The notes beneath the pieces were generated by a model. It was not told where the DNA came from. It made no database searches and saw only the letters and a list, made by a program, of their open reading frames with translations. A program made the translations under genes and the position numbers. Below, piece after piece: positions 13,396 to 25,185 of a stretch of DNA of 64,000 bases. Location of the stretch: NCBI GenBank assembly GCA_022316685.1, contig JAKJHU010000026.1, forward strand, positions 2,364,001 through 2,428,000, written 5' to 3'. Origin of the DNA: Progne subis subis. Lineage: Eukaryota > Chordata > Aves > Passeriformes > Hirundinidae. Numbering within the stretch: the first letter of the stretch is position 1; every line of letters begins with the position of its first letter.

Positions 13396-16179
13396 AAAGA
13401 CCCAACCAGCAAATACACTCTCAAAACCTACAGCTAGGAAAACTCCAGATGGTTAGAGGACAGCACCAGAAGATTATTCTACAAATTTGAAGGAATTACA
13501 AATTTAAAAAAAAAAAAAAAAAAGCTTAATTCATGCATTTTAAAGCAGTTGCTGTCAGACATTGTATCCAACAAGGAGCCCCCTTTGAGGAGCCATCCTG
13601 CTAAAGCATCTGAGTCTGCTCAGATCCTGATGCTAGCGCCTCTCCTTCACCTCCCCAGGAGTCCCTGGGGCCATCCCAGAAGCAGTGCGACCCCATGATC
13701 TGCTGCTGCAGGTGTCTGGTCCTTTGCCGTCTTAAGCCTTTCTTATCCCTTCAATTTAGCCACTGATTTATGTGCAGCCACTCTTCTTGCCTAACATCTA
13801 CATGCAGAGTGGGAGACACATCGCTGTGCTCTTGGACAGTCACAGCTCATATTGCCTACCAAAACCTCTGATGCCTTCCAGCACGAAAAGAAAAAAAAAA
13901 AAACCAACCAAAAATCCCAGGAAAACAGCAAAGCTTTGTGGCCGCTCTGACTGCATAAAGCGACTGTGCACTTTTCAAATCAAATGTTTTCAAGCAATAT
14001 AAAGAAGTGTTTCTGTAAATGGCACACAAGGTCAAGAAATCAAAATTCAGAATTACAGCCTTTATTTGCCTGAGTCCAAAAGCACCTGGAACACAGTAAC
14101 TGCTGAATCCCTATCTGAAGGAAATGGATTCCATGACTCAGTGTTTTCCTTTTTCACTCAGTAAGGACTGCTAAGAGCAACCCACCAGCAAAGGATCACT
14201 GGATGCCCATAAGAAAATGCACAGATTTCTGTACCACTTTCTGTCCTCCACCAGGTACTGATGGCATCTCTACCTTAACTGCATGGTACAAAGGCATCCT
14301 ACTGACAAAGGTGTAACTACACAGTAAAAGTTTAATAGAACTATTTCATCACATTGCAATTAAGTTTATTCATGGGCTTCTGTACAAAAGGAATCTGGGA
14401 TATTAACTACCGCCCTAGAGTCCTAGTCATTTAAGGTACTGGATCACCAAGGCAAAGTGATGGCAGAAATGGTGTGATAGGAACAGAAACTGGGAGTAGA
14501 GACTCTTAAAATTAACACGAAACAGAGAATCAGCCTTTTGCCTTAAGTGCTGTGAAAACACCAAAATTCCATCTATCATCTGTAAAAATTTCTCAAATTT
14601 GGTGCACAAATTATCAGAAATGTTACTGCAAGGAGGGAATAAAGGGGCCACTGCACAAATTACATTTTCTAGCATAGATTTGCTGCATATGTTTATTCCT
14701 TGAAATAGCTTATCAAGTATCACACAGCAGAATCCGACTGGAGTTTCAAGAACAAAGAGCTCACTTCATGGGACACTCCTCCTGGTACACGGTCTGAGAG
14801 GCAGCAGGAAATGCCACCCTTCAAAGCCCTGCTGTAAACGCTGCTCTTATTTTCCTCTGGGGAATATACTAATTGATTGGACACACCAAACAAACCTATT
14901 CATCGTACCCATCACCAGAAAGCTGTAATGAGGGGATAAACCCTAATCACAGACCCAGTCTATATTTAATAAGGGGAAGAGATCCAAGAAGACGGCCAAC
15001 AAAGCAAAAAGTCTGACCAACAGAATGAGCATCTACTCCTTGTCCTGACATGAACTCCAGTGTTGACTCCTGATGTGATTTGTGTCCTGCCAACTTGGCT
15101 CCTTTCTGAAGCAAATAAAAATATAACCTAACACAGACACAAAGCTGGGTTTGATCCACTAAAATGGTCAAATAGACATGATGTTCACTGCCTCTGTAAT
15201 CAGATGTGCACATTAAACAAAAGGACTTGACTTGTCCTCAAGATAAACAATTTCATAAGAAAAACAATCCCATTCTCTTAACGAATATATTTAACTTAAT
15301 CTGAGAAAACATTTTAATGTCACTCTAAACAACAGCAACTAAAATAAGAACAAATAATCCATTTCCGATAATGCTACAAACATCAATACTTTTTTAAAAC
15401 AAGGGATAAACTTTTCTTATCTCCTGTCCCCAAACCTAGGGCCAGTTTGGCTCAATGCAAAAGAGAAGGCGTGAGAACCTCTCAGAGAAATCCTGCACTT
15501 CTCTCGGCAAAATCCACAGGCAGCACACAACACCACAACCACACAAGGCTTTGCCAGTAGCACTGCTTTGACAGTTCACAATCATTTCAAGAACTACAGA
15601 AATGTTTTCTCCAGATGCTGGAAAGTTCATCAAAAGTAGTTTTCTAGAGCCTTCTGAAAGTCTGTGAGAGAAAGAGCGCCAAGGGATTTGGGATGTTAAC
15701 TCTGATGATAACTTTCAGTGACATTCTGCTTTGTAATTCCAGCTGACAGCTAGTACTCAGCAACCCTTGAGCCTGAGGTCTCTCCCTGAGGTTGTCCTAC
15801 AGGCACCACAATCAATCCTGATCTTGAAACCATGTTAGCAGACTTGGGCAGCATGTTAGCAGACTCTGCCAGCATTACCATGCCAAGAAGTTAAGAACAG
15901 AGAACACAACCCAGAAGACTCTCAATACTTTTAATGACAACCCCAGTATAGAGCCAGATGTGTCATGATAAAATGCCCTCAGGTAAACCTGCTCAGAGTG
16001 GGAATATAGTTTTGCCCTGCAGGGGAAAAAGCAACAACCAAACATTTTCCTCTGCTAAGGTGTCCTTACAGCAATGCCCTTAAGGGCATTCTCCAAAACA
16101 AAAGAGACTTGTATTAACACACTCTTGTACCACTGACCTATAATAAAGGATTATGACTAGTTTCCCAAGAATATATAGG
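13396..16179. other. Non-coding sequence
   Basis: Unique AT-rich DNA. It contains an A18 run at about 13506-13523, a two-copy 14-bp repeat CATGTTAGCAGACT at 15831 and 15852, and an 18-bp perfect palindrome at 16073-16090. No gene was seen. Confidence 0.5.
16073..16090. repeat. 18-bp perfect palindrome
   Basis: AATGCCCTTAAGGGCATT reads identically on both strands. It lies about 90 bp left of the solo LTR and is not part of it. No known element explains it. Confidence 0.9.
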
Positions 16180-16185
16180 AAAAGG
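16180..16185. repeat. Target-site duplication, left copy (AAAAGG)
   Basis: A six-base direct repeat directly outside the LTR, identical to the right copy at 16764-16769. It fixes the element boundary to the base. Confidence 0.85.
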
Positions 16186-16763
16186 TGTAGAAATTGCTCC
16201 TCTGCTGTGGACTCCAGGACGGTGTGGATGAATGTAGAAGAGAGATCTCTGAAGTTGGGTTTTAGAAGATGAGGTTTATTGTAAAGGATACGAGGCCTTG
16301 CTTTGAGCTGCCAGGCGCAGCTCGTGGCCAGGCCTAGGGAGTGGGGGAAGGGAGAGGTAGGGAGAGGAAATTCCAAGAGAGGAAAGTCCTCGGGGAAAGG
16401 TGCCAGGCAAAGAGGAGAGAGCAAAGAGACCAACCCACCCTTGAAGCCCCCTGATAAGGGGTCTCAAGGTGGGCTGGAACAGGACTTGTGCCAATGGGGT
16501 TACAGATACCTGATACTTCAGGGGAGGGTTACAGGTGTGGGATGAACCATACATTGGGGGTGAGACAGGACATTCCATTTGACCTCTGTGTCTGGCTGCA
16601 GGTGACCTTCAGCTGGTCACATAACTGTTTTCCCAGACATCCAGTAGCTAGGATATCTCAAACATCAAAACTTACTTTCAATTCTATCTCACTTAGAGGT
16701 TTCACATTCCCAGAATCTAAGCAATCATATTTATAGGGCTTTCTGGCTTCATCCTCCCCAACA
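16186..16763 (-). mobile_element. Solo LTR of an endogenous retrovirus, 6-bp target duplication
   Basis: A 578-bp element on the minus strand starts TGTTGGGGAGG at 16763 and ends GCAATTTCTACA at 16186, so it has the canonical TG...CA ends. It is flanked by identical 6-bp direct repeats AAAAGG at 16180-16185 and 16764-16769, the target-site duplication. A minus-strand AATAAA polyadenylation signal (TTTATT at 16275-16280) lies about 90 bp before the 3' end, as expected for R/U5. No gag, pol or env sequence adjoins it, so it is a solo LTR left by recombination. A 6-bp duplication favours an ERVK/beta-like family, but I cannot name the family from sequence alone. Confidence 0.88.
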
Positions 16764-16769
16764 AAAAGG
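16764..16769. repeat. Target-site duplication, right copy (AAAAGG)
   Basis: Matches the left copy perfectly, so no substitution has occurred in either copy since insertion. Confidence 0.85.
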
Positions 16770-18682
16770 CAATACTAATACATCAAAGGGTAAATCTTTT
16801 ATTTCCTGAGTCCTCCAACACAGCCCTTCACCCTGTCCATGCCACCAGCCAGGATCCCATGTGAAGACACAGCTTGGTCCCTGAAATCTGCTGCTGAGTT
16901 ACCCTCTCTTTCTTCTTCCTTCCCTCATTTGGAAGGAATCAGAACCAAATCCACAAAAAATGTCATAGAAACACTAAGAGATAGATTTAAAAGAACATTG
17001 ATTTATTGAACATTCATCTTAGCTTAATATTAGACCGAAAGCCTAGCAAGGCTTGCTGCGAGATGAAGACAATAAACTCTTAAAGAAAAGAATCTCTGAT
17101 GCCATAAACCAGGCAACATGCTCCACTGAAACAACTGATACATACAATAATTAATAATACATACAATGTATGTATCTGCTATAATGTATTAACACAAATA
17201 CAGGAAGCCTAATAAACTCAAAAGTCTGGCAGGACACTGGATTGTACAGGGGTAAAGTCTATCCTCTAGAAAGTTTTCCAGCAGTATGCCATTAATCCTA
17301 GAAGCAGTAAAAGGTATTGCACTGACTCCCATATTTAGGCTCTGCTCCAATATGCTTACATTTACCCACTGGGGACAGGATCACTGAAACACATAAGAAA
17401 TCCAGCTTAAGGTGTATTGCATCTGAATTTTCAATGCAAGTTTAGCAAACCATACAAATGACCAGTACCTTTCACTTTGGAAGACTTCCTTCCATACACC
17501 AGGGTAAACTGCAGAGTTTTCCTCAAAGCCTTAGAAGGGCTGAACTGTGCCTTGCTTTTTCTCCAGTAATTGATTGTGGCTACCCCTTGGTGAAAAAATA
17601 CCTAAGCACAACTGCACTCTAGGAGAAACTACAAGATCTCATACAGAAATTTTATGTTAAACCCATCTACAGAAGAGTCTACAGAAAACAGAAATGTGAA
17701 CTTTGGCCAGCAAAAGTGAACACACCCCAATTTCTGCCACGCTTTCAATGTGAACCAAAATTGTGTCTGTTCCTAGTAACCTATTTAACAAAAAGCCTGC
17801 ATATATTATTAAGTTACTCCAACACCACTCATGTTTGCAATTTCAATTAAAGGAAAAAAAAAAAAAAAAAAACAACTCCCTAAACTTTATACCAAATAAG
17901 AAGGCTTTCACAGGCTGGACTGAAAAAAAGGTCACTTGGCCCAAAGGAAAACAGCAGCTAAATAGAGAGCAAGTATTTACATTTATGAGTAAAACAAGCA
18001 TGGGTATGACGCATTTACAGCTGAATCAACTCAGCAGCCTTCCCCAGTCAGTCACTGGTCTGCAATGGGAAAGTGTCAATCCAATCACAATGCCCACAGA
18101 ACAAGACCTTGTAGAAAAGCTGCCAGACATCGCTACATTGGCTGTCCTGGCTCAGGATATCAGGAATAAGCAAAAATGATATTTGAACCTACCCAAGATG
18201 ACAGTATTAATCACTGGCTCTGCAGAAATGAGTCTAGAAGTGGAGAGTATATTCTCCCCCAACATCCCCCTTCTTCTTCTTACAGGAGCATTTAGAAATG
18301 CAAGTGATCTTTGCTCATTCCTTCTCCCCTAATGAATTTTTTCCAGTATACTTTCCCAATATAATGCTCATATTTTCCACATAGAAAAGTTGTAGTTTCT
18401 TCTTCAGCATGGATATAGTTTATTTCACAAGGCAGATCTGCAGCATAGTCAATATCAGTTCCCATTATGAATCAAACTTTGAAAAGTTCTGCCTTTATAA
18501 GAATGGAGGGTTGAGATACAATAGACTTCTTAAGAAAAGGATAATCCACTTAACCTTTCTTAATCAGGGGGCTGTCCAGAGCAAAGTTGCATTACAGCAA
18601 ATATGGCCAAGGGATAATGCTCATATTTCAGACATAGGACATCTTAGAAAATCCTAAATAATTAGGGAGGGGGAAAAAAGGG

Positions 18683-18737
<55 letters not shown>
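18683..18737. repeat. Poly(A) homopolymer, 55 bp
   Basis: Fifty-five uninterrupted A residues follow GGGAAAAAAGGG. No processed pseudogene was recognised upstream. The run is long enough that its assembled length should be distrusted. Confidence 0.95.
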
Positions 18738-18738
<1 letters not shown>

Positions 18739-21700
18739 CCACCATGCAAAATTTGAACCAATAATACCTAAACCCAGTAATTCACCATTAGCTATGGTCC
18801 CAACACCAAATCATCCTGATTTATATCTCACTAATGGTTTAAAATGTCACATAAGGATAAATATCAGGAAAAACCAAGAGAAACAAGAATGCCTAAGCCA
18901 TGACCCTCTGATACAAGCCTGAAGTCATAATCAATCTAGCAGGTTTTGAGGTCACATCCCAAAACTTGTAAAGTTGTCACAATCAGTAACTTAAGGCTGG
19001 TAATTCCCTTTTTTTTTTGCCCCCTCAGCAAATTAATCCAGAGTGACTTTTACCTCCTGCCCTTCTACCCGTACTCCACCCAAAACTATGTTCCTGCCTC
19101 TGACCACATCTGGAGATGGTGATTCACTAAGGAAAAATATTGGCCCTGTAGCCAAAAAGGTTGGTGAGATCAAACTACCCAGAGGACACGCTTCCCTTCA
19201 GAACTGCCACTGCACTGCAGTAAGCACGCCGGATGCTCCAGGGGTGGAGCTGCTGCTTCTGCTCTTGGCTGGAGGCTGCTGCATCTTCCACTGGGTCTGC
19301 ACCCACCCAAGAGACACAAAAAGTCATCTGTCTTGCTAGAATTTTTTTTGAAAGTGCCACCAATATTAACAATCCATATTGAAAGGAAAAAAGGAGGCAC
19401 ATTATTCACCCGCTAGGGGTTGGTTAGCACAGTGACACTGTATACAGATATTTACACATATGCTCCAGCACACAGAGCCAGGGACTTACCAGTTTTTCTT
19501 CAGCTATTTTCTAAAGTCAAAAAACAGACTCATGAGACTATATTGGTCTCACCATGCTGAAAATGAAGACTCAGCTGAAATCATCAGATCAGAAGGCTAC
19601 TGTGGTATAACCATGCCTAAATATTGATAAGGCCTAAACTTTTCCTTCTATCTATTGAGGCACACTGGGGCGACAAGAGCAGTAAAAGGTTGCAAGGTTT
19701 CTCATGTTACTCATTGGACAAGTGCACTAAACTCCCCATATGACACTGAAAGCTCAAAGCTACCTTTTCTTTTTGCTTCCCACTCTCCCTGAAAGTGGTC
19801 CTCTCCTGCCATGACAGAATCACTGGAAAAAAATTGGAACATTTCCGATAAAAGCCCATGCCACTTGACCTTAAAAAATAAGTTGGGACTAGCCATGCTT
19901 TCAAACATTATTCCCTTTTACCAGACAACAAGCTGCGTGATAGCTCTGAAACAAACAAACAAACAAACTGAAGAGGTTCACAATCATCAATATCACCGAT
20001 ACACAGTACTCACCAAATGAAAACGTATAAAGAATAATATCTTGTTGGCGCAAAATAGCTTACACACAAAGTGCTAGCACAAACCTTCAACTAAGGAAAA
20101 GACACCAAAAAAAAAAAAAAAAAAAGTTAACATTTAAGTGTGGTGTCACCAGAATGTAAAAAAAGCCCCAGACTCAGAAGCAGCCAAGTCTTCTGTAATA
20201 GTGGGTTTCACAGCTTTTCTTAGGTTGGAGACTGACTGAACATACCAAAAAAACCACAGGCAGACCCTGCAGAATGTAGAGCCTCCATTGCCAACTTCAA
20301 AACTTATGTATTTTGCAGCTTTAAGGGAATTCTTGTGTCACTTTACAGTATCTTCAGTGCCAGCAGGGTTGCTAGGCTCCAGCCCAGCGACGACATGTTT
20401 CAGCTGCACAAATTTATCTTTTCAAAGGCACATGTGAAGTATCTGTGGTGGGCAGTAACCATTGCATGATACTGATGAGCTGAACGTGATTTCCAGCTTG
20501 GAGAAATAATCCTGAAAAAAACTTTATCTTCCTGACTTGATAAGTAGTGCTAAATCCCGTTGAAACATCTTCTATTCAAAACATAGTGCTCTCTAATTAA
20601 CCTAAAAATAACTGTAGACAAAACAACCATCAGGTTTAAAAAAAACCTAAATATGAGAAGTCACAGCTCAGAAACTTCAGAGAACGCAGCCAATGTCAAC
20701 AGCCAAAAGAGCCACTGTTTCTGCTTGGCATGGCTTTGGCGCTCAGAAGGTCTCCAGAAACACCTTTAATGCCGTCACTCATGGGATGATGGTTTTGCCC
20801 CACCAGTCTGAAGGACAATTTTGCTGGAACATCAGACCTATCCATGCTTGTGTTGTCATCGAAACACTTGTAAATGAAAACTGGGGAGACTTCAAAGGTC
20901 ATCCCAAATGCATACACTGTGCTGCACAGCTTACCCAGAGTCCATGTATATCGATGCAAGTGTTTACTTGCATCACAGGTTTTCTCTTTAGGTCAATAGC
21001 CTTGGTGGTGCCAAGGCCACCTGTCTGCAGGAGATGATGAACCCCTCAAAGAACTCAGTGCTGAGAGGCTGTGATCTGCCAAATGTTGCAACAAGGGAGC
21101 ATCAAGGAAAAGCATGCTGCAAGCTGCATAACTGAAATAAGAGTTTCCACATTCAAGCAGATACCTCCTCTGACAGCTTCCTGAAGTTAAATTTTTGTCC
21201 CATATCCTTCCCACAGAGGGAGGTTCAACACTTGCTCCCTCAGAAAACATTCTGGGAGCCCTCTCTTTAAAACAGGGTACACAACTGTGGACAGCAAAAA
21301 TGAAGGAAACCATTCTGAATGCAAGGTATGAGTGGTAATGCTACAAATAAAAGCATTGGTAGTAGACAGAGTATCTGTTGTGCCTGAAAGGACACAGGGA
21401 GGGTACCCTGCAGTTCCAAATAAACTCCTGTGCAGTGGTGGAGAAACATCAGCAGGACCTCTATGATGGTGATGGTTTTATAGTGATCTCCTTCAACATC
21501 ATCTACTCAGACATGCTACACAGAAGGCAGGACACACAGCTGTTCTCCTCCCTTCTCCTCAATTTCCACAGTGACTAGGGTGGGGGGAATCCTTTAAGGT
21601 TGGCAACAGCTTAATCCAAACAATCCCTCCAGCTGCCACTATGCACACCATGCTGCAAGTTAGTTCCCCAGGAGCTGAGCAGCAGCTTGGAGGGCAGGTT

Positions 21701-23859
21701 TGGACAAGGTGAACTATAGAAGTTTCTCCCAACCTCAAGCCCTTTCTGACTTCCACTGGGTCAGCAAATGCCACACTTCTTCTGTGACAAGGACAGCAAA
21801 CATGCCTCAGTGCAACATCCCATACGTACTGGTCAAAGTGACTATCATGTCAAAGGAAGAAGATAAACCTGACTTCTGCATCCTCTTCCCCTGCTGCACT
21901 GATAAGCCATGCTTGGGAACCTTAGATGCTGAGGGGGCAGTTTGAGCTCCCCTCTCCTTGTCTTCTGCCTCATCTGGAAATTACTTTCTTCCCTTCCTCA
22001 TGGCATACATCCCCTTTTAGCAGGGATGCATTCTCACTGGAAAAAAAGTCTGACCTCAGCTACCACAGGAGTCTGTTCCCTTGAGAACACTGTGGCTGTT
22101 GGTAAAACATATGGGAATAATCTTTTCAGGCTGTTTTAAGCAACGCAGCCAAATGGCTCTATTGCACATACAGGATTTCTACAGGTTTTAATACTTTAGA
22201 TAAGCAAATACGACTACAAAAACAAACCAAAAAATTAAAATTCTACTTCCAACTTTTCTTCAAAGACTGAATAGAAGAAGGTAGAATAGACCAATCAACA
22301 GCCTTTAAAAAAGCCTCAGAAAACACTTTTCCCTCTGTATTTAGAATGCAACTTTGTTATTACATTAATACCTTGCAGCAAGTAAAGCATGTTGGGGTGT
22401 AAGTTACAGGACAAACCTTTTTAGCCTACTTCTTCACTTAAGAGCCATTGGGTTTTTTAAAAATTGGTCGCACTAGAAAATTGGGACAGGGATGGAAATC
22501 AAGGCTTCCCAAGAGACAAGTACAACCACTTGTTGTCCTTTCACAATAAAAGCTAAGAATACTAAGAAAGAGCAAAGAAAGAAAACTGGCCAGCAAGATG
22601 TAAAAGAAAGAGCTGCTAAGTCAGACATGATGGCAGCATTCAGATGATTGGCAGGAGCCTGGAGTTATCCCACACCTCACTTAAGGCAGCAAGTCCCAAC
22701 AGGAGTACCTCCCATCTGATGCACCTCCTGCGCTCCGGAGGTGTCTCACTCAGTTGCCTCATTTTGTTCCAGTAAGCATCACTGAGGCATGTTATATTTA
22801 GCATCTACCTATGGAAAAATATGGGAGAAATAATATTGCAGGGTTTTGGTTTTTTCCTATTAGCACCTTTAAGTTGTACAATATTTTCTGCAACAGTCAG
22901 ACTGAAGACACTTCTGCCTCCAGTGTGTTAAACAGGAGCTTCTTGGTAATGCTGAGGAACAACCACTCTGTAGCGCCAGTATTTACCTTTACCACCATCA
23001 GCTTTTCTCCCAAAATATAATCTTACCAGCAGGCTTACATTGCTGACAAGGAAGAGCAGAGCACACTGGGCTTTTCACCTGTGCCTTTCATCCAGCTTCC
23101 TCCTTCTTCCTCACACTATAACTTATTTTAACAAGAACAGTAATTCCCTTAGATAAGTCAGCAAATATTTTTGTAAAAAGCAGCTGCAGGATGTCTGCCT
23201 CACACAAATTAAATTACCTAGTGGCTCAATCCAGTGCCTTCAACAGACATTCTTCTGTGGTAGCTGGGTCAGACTCAGTGCATTTCTGCTATTGTGCCTC
23301 ATGCTCCCTGTTTTCCATTTACATATGCTCTGCTCCAGAGTGAGGGAAGGAAAATGTTTATACTTGTGGGTGGGACTTTGGATGCAGATTAAAGTCAAGG
23401 TGCTATATTTACTGATCTTTTAAAGTAATATCAACATGTTGAAAGGGAGTCAAAGTTCTTAAGAAAGATCAAAGTCCACATGAAGCAACCACAGATTAAC
23501 ATAAATATATGCTGAAATGCTAACACAGACTGGCAAAATTTACTTGTATTTTCCCTGGAGCAAGTAATTTTGCCTAATAGGGGAGTCAAAACCATGAAAA
23601 CTCTTCTTCACCTTTATGTAGGGCACGCTGCAGTACTTTGTGTTGGGGAGAATGACTCTTCAGACTAATTTTGCAAGGCTAGGTTAATACTACCACATTG
23701 CTCATGGCTTACAAGCTTTTGAAAGGTGACGGCTACATCCTCTGAAGGGAAAAAAAAAAAAAAAAAAAAGGCAGTATTACTACTTAACTCAGACTTCATC
23801 AGGGCTAATCCTGCATTTCTTCCTTCTTATTGCACATGACAGAACTTTTGTTGTCTGAC

Positions 23860-24130
23860 AAATGAAAAGGCAACAAGCAATAAAGTGTATGAGATTCTTT
23901 TATTTGACTAATTACTATTTCAGTAAACAGATCACCTGTTTTTCTAGTGGAAGCATCAACAGCAGCATCAAGAACACGAGGGACGTTGTTTCATGAGGGC
24001 AAAGGACAGTTTTGCAGATTAATCACAGCCCCGTGAAATAGATGCCTGGCCTGTATTTACAACCCTGACAGTGCAACAGCTTCGGCAAGAGGTGTAATTA
24101 AAGCAAGTGTGCAGGCAGTCACCAGAAGTC
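23860..24130. promoter_or_regulatory. Candidate promoter-proximal conserved element (speculative)
   Basis: A repeat-free block about 1 kb downstream of the inferred start codon, inside intron 1. It has homeodomain-like cores (GACTAATTAC, AGATTAATCAC, GTGTAATTAAAG) and E-box and GATA-like words. It is proposed only from its position and its balanced, repeat-free look; conservation has not been measured. Confidence 0.18.
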
Positions 24131-24809
24131 ACAACCCAGTCACGGGCTTTGCCAGAAAACTACAGGCGCAACACACACACACAGAAGACATTGATCCTGC
24201 ACACTTTGTGTTCATAAGGCTGTGTCAACACCAGGCAGGATATTGTGATCCAGGAAAATACTGTTGCACAAAAGTCAGCTAGCTTGGACCAGAGGAGGAC
24301 ACAGGTTCTGAGCTTTATCAAATATCCAAAGTCAGTAGCAAAGCACCTTTGATTCGGTTTCCTCACCCGACATACTGAAGTTGTCAAGATCCACGAGACC
24401 ACGGTAAAGCTCAAACAACTTCCAGGACTTCAGCCTCCATCCTTTGCATTTTGTATAAAAGATTTCGTCTGTACTTAAAAACATACCCTCGATAAACAAA
24501 CCTTTAAAAAAGGGTGCCCTACGGAACCGCTGCCTCTGAAACCTCCATCGTTTGAAGCCTCTCGTGCCCGTGCAAGGCAGACAAAGCGCGCTCCTCGGCC
24601 TTCACACAGGGAACCCCCGAAGAGGGGCTCCCCAATCCCACCCAGGCACGGTTTGAGAGGCTTTCCCGCCGCAGGCAGCAGGAAGCGGGGCAGGCTCCGC
24701 ACCGGCGCCCCCGCCGCCCGCGTCCCGCGGGGTCCCCTTCGTCACCCGGCGGGCGCAGGGCCGGGGGCAGAGCCGCGGCACCGGAGCCTCCATCCCCCGC
24801 CGCTCTGGT

Positions 24810-24851
24810 GAGCCCCAGTTAGTGAGCCTCAGCTAGCGAGCCCCAGTTAGC
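24810..24851. repeat. Three-copy 14-bp tandem repeat
   Basis: GAGCCCCAGTTAGT, GAGCCTCAGCTAGC and GAGCCCCAGTTAGC lie head to tail, differing at two or three positions. They sit within the CpG island about 310 bp inside the inferred intron. Confidence 0.92.
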
Positions 24852-25164
24852 GCCGAGAGCCCGCCCGCCTGCAGACAGCCCGCGGCAGCACCGCTCCAGC
24901 TCGGCGGCTCCGAGTTCCGCCCCGGCCACAGCCACAGGGGTCGAGAATTTGGGGGGCGCAGCTCCCTCCCTCCCTCCCTCACCGCCTGCCTCCCGCTCCC
25001 CGGGCGCTGCTCCTGTGGGCACCCTGCTACCGAGCTCGAGTTCCCTACTCGAGGGAGCGAACACTTTCCGTGAGCCTCCCGCTGCTTTGCTGCCGGTATC
25101 CTGCCCCACAAAAGCGACCCCACGTTGGAGGAGGAGGAGGAGGATCCCTCCGGCCCGCGCTCAC

Positions 25165-25185
25165 CTCCGCCAAGAAGTTGTCCAT
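25165..25185 (-). CDS. MYO10: Probable first coding exon of myosin X (7 codons)
   Basis: On the minus strand an ATG in a consensus Kozak context (ACCATGG) at 25185 opens seven codons reading MDNFLAE. The exon ends at 25165 with GAG followed by GTGAGC, a strong splice donor (GT at 25164-25163). It lies inside a CpG island with GC boxes upstream, as expected for a first exon. From family knowledge, vertebrate myosin X begins M-D-[N/S]-F-x-x-E and its first coding exon is very short, with a glycine codon opening exon 2. The match is in residues, length and splice phase (phase 0). Myosin X is an unconventional MyTH4-FERM motor that moves to filopodial tips along actin bundles. The motor, IQ, PH and FERM parts are encoded by exons outside this window. 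No in-frame upstream ATG is visible. Only seven residues support the name, so another gene starting with the same short exon cannot be excluded. Confidence 0.62.

Larger units (their letters stand above)
16770..24479. other. Non-coding sequence with homopolymers
   Basis: No gene is supported. Contents are A runs at about 17852-17871, 18683-18737, 20109-20126 and 23751-23769, a CAAA repeat at about 19953-19973 and an (AC) run at 24170-24182. The open frames (up to 138 codons, some with non-ATG starts) show no recognisable features. The stretch at about 23860-24130, close to the promoter, has a TAAT-rich, repeat-free character and is listed separately as a possible regulatory element. Confidence 0.45.
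1..25164 (-). other. MYO10: Inferred 5' part of a long first intron (MYO10-like gene)
   Basis: Everything from the minus-strand donor at 25164 to the left edge is read as intron 1. No minus-strand open frame resembling the start of a myosin motor domain was found, so the acceptor of exon 2 lies beyond the edge. This agrees with MYO10 having a very long first intron in other vertebrates, as I recall. The stretch holds four CR1 fragments, one solo LTR, several homopolymers and otherwise unique AT-rich DNA. If the gene assignment is wrong, this is simply non-coding DNA. Confidence 0.5.

Noticed and set aside
17763..18179. 138-codon plus-strand frame
   Set aside because: It begins with GTG rather than ATG and runs through a poly(A) tract encoding a lysine run; no similarity recognised.
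20690..21040. 114-codon frame with exon-like composition
   Set aside because: No recognised protein. It starts at a non-ATG codon context in unremarkable sequence, and an antisense frame of similar length overlaps it.
22705..22745. Short inverted repeat CACCTCC...GGAGGTG
   Set aside because: A seven-base stem with an eight-base loop is expected by chance in 64 kb.
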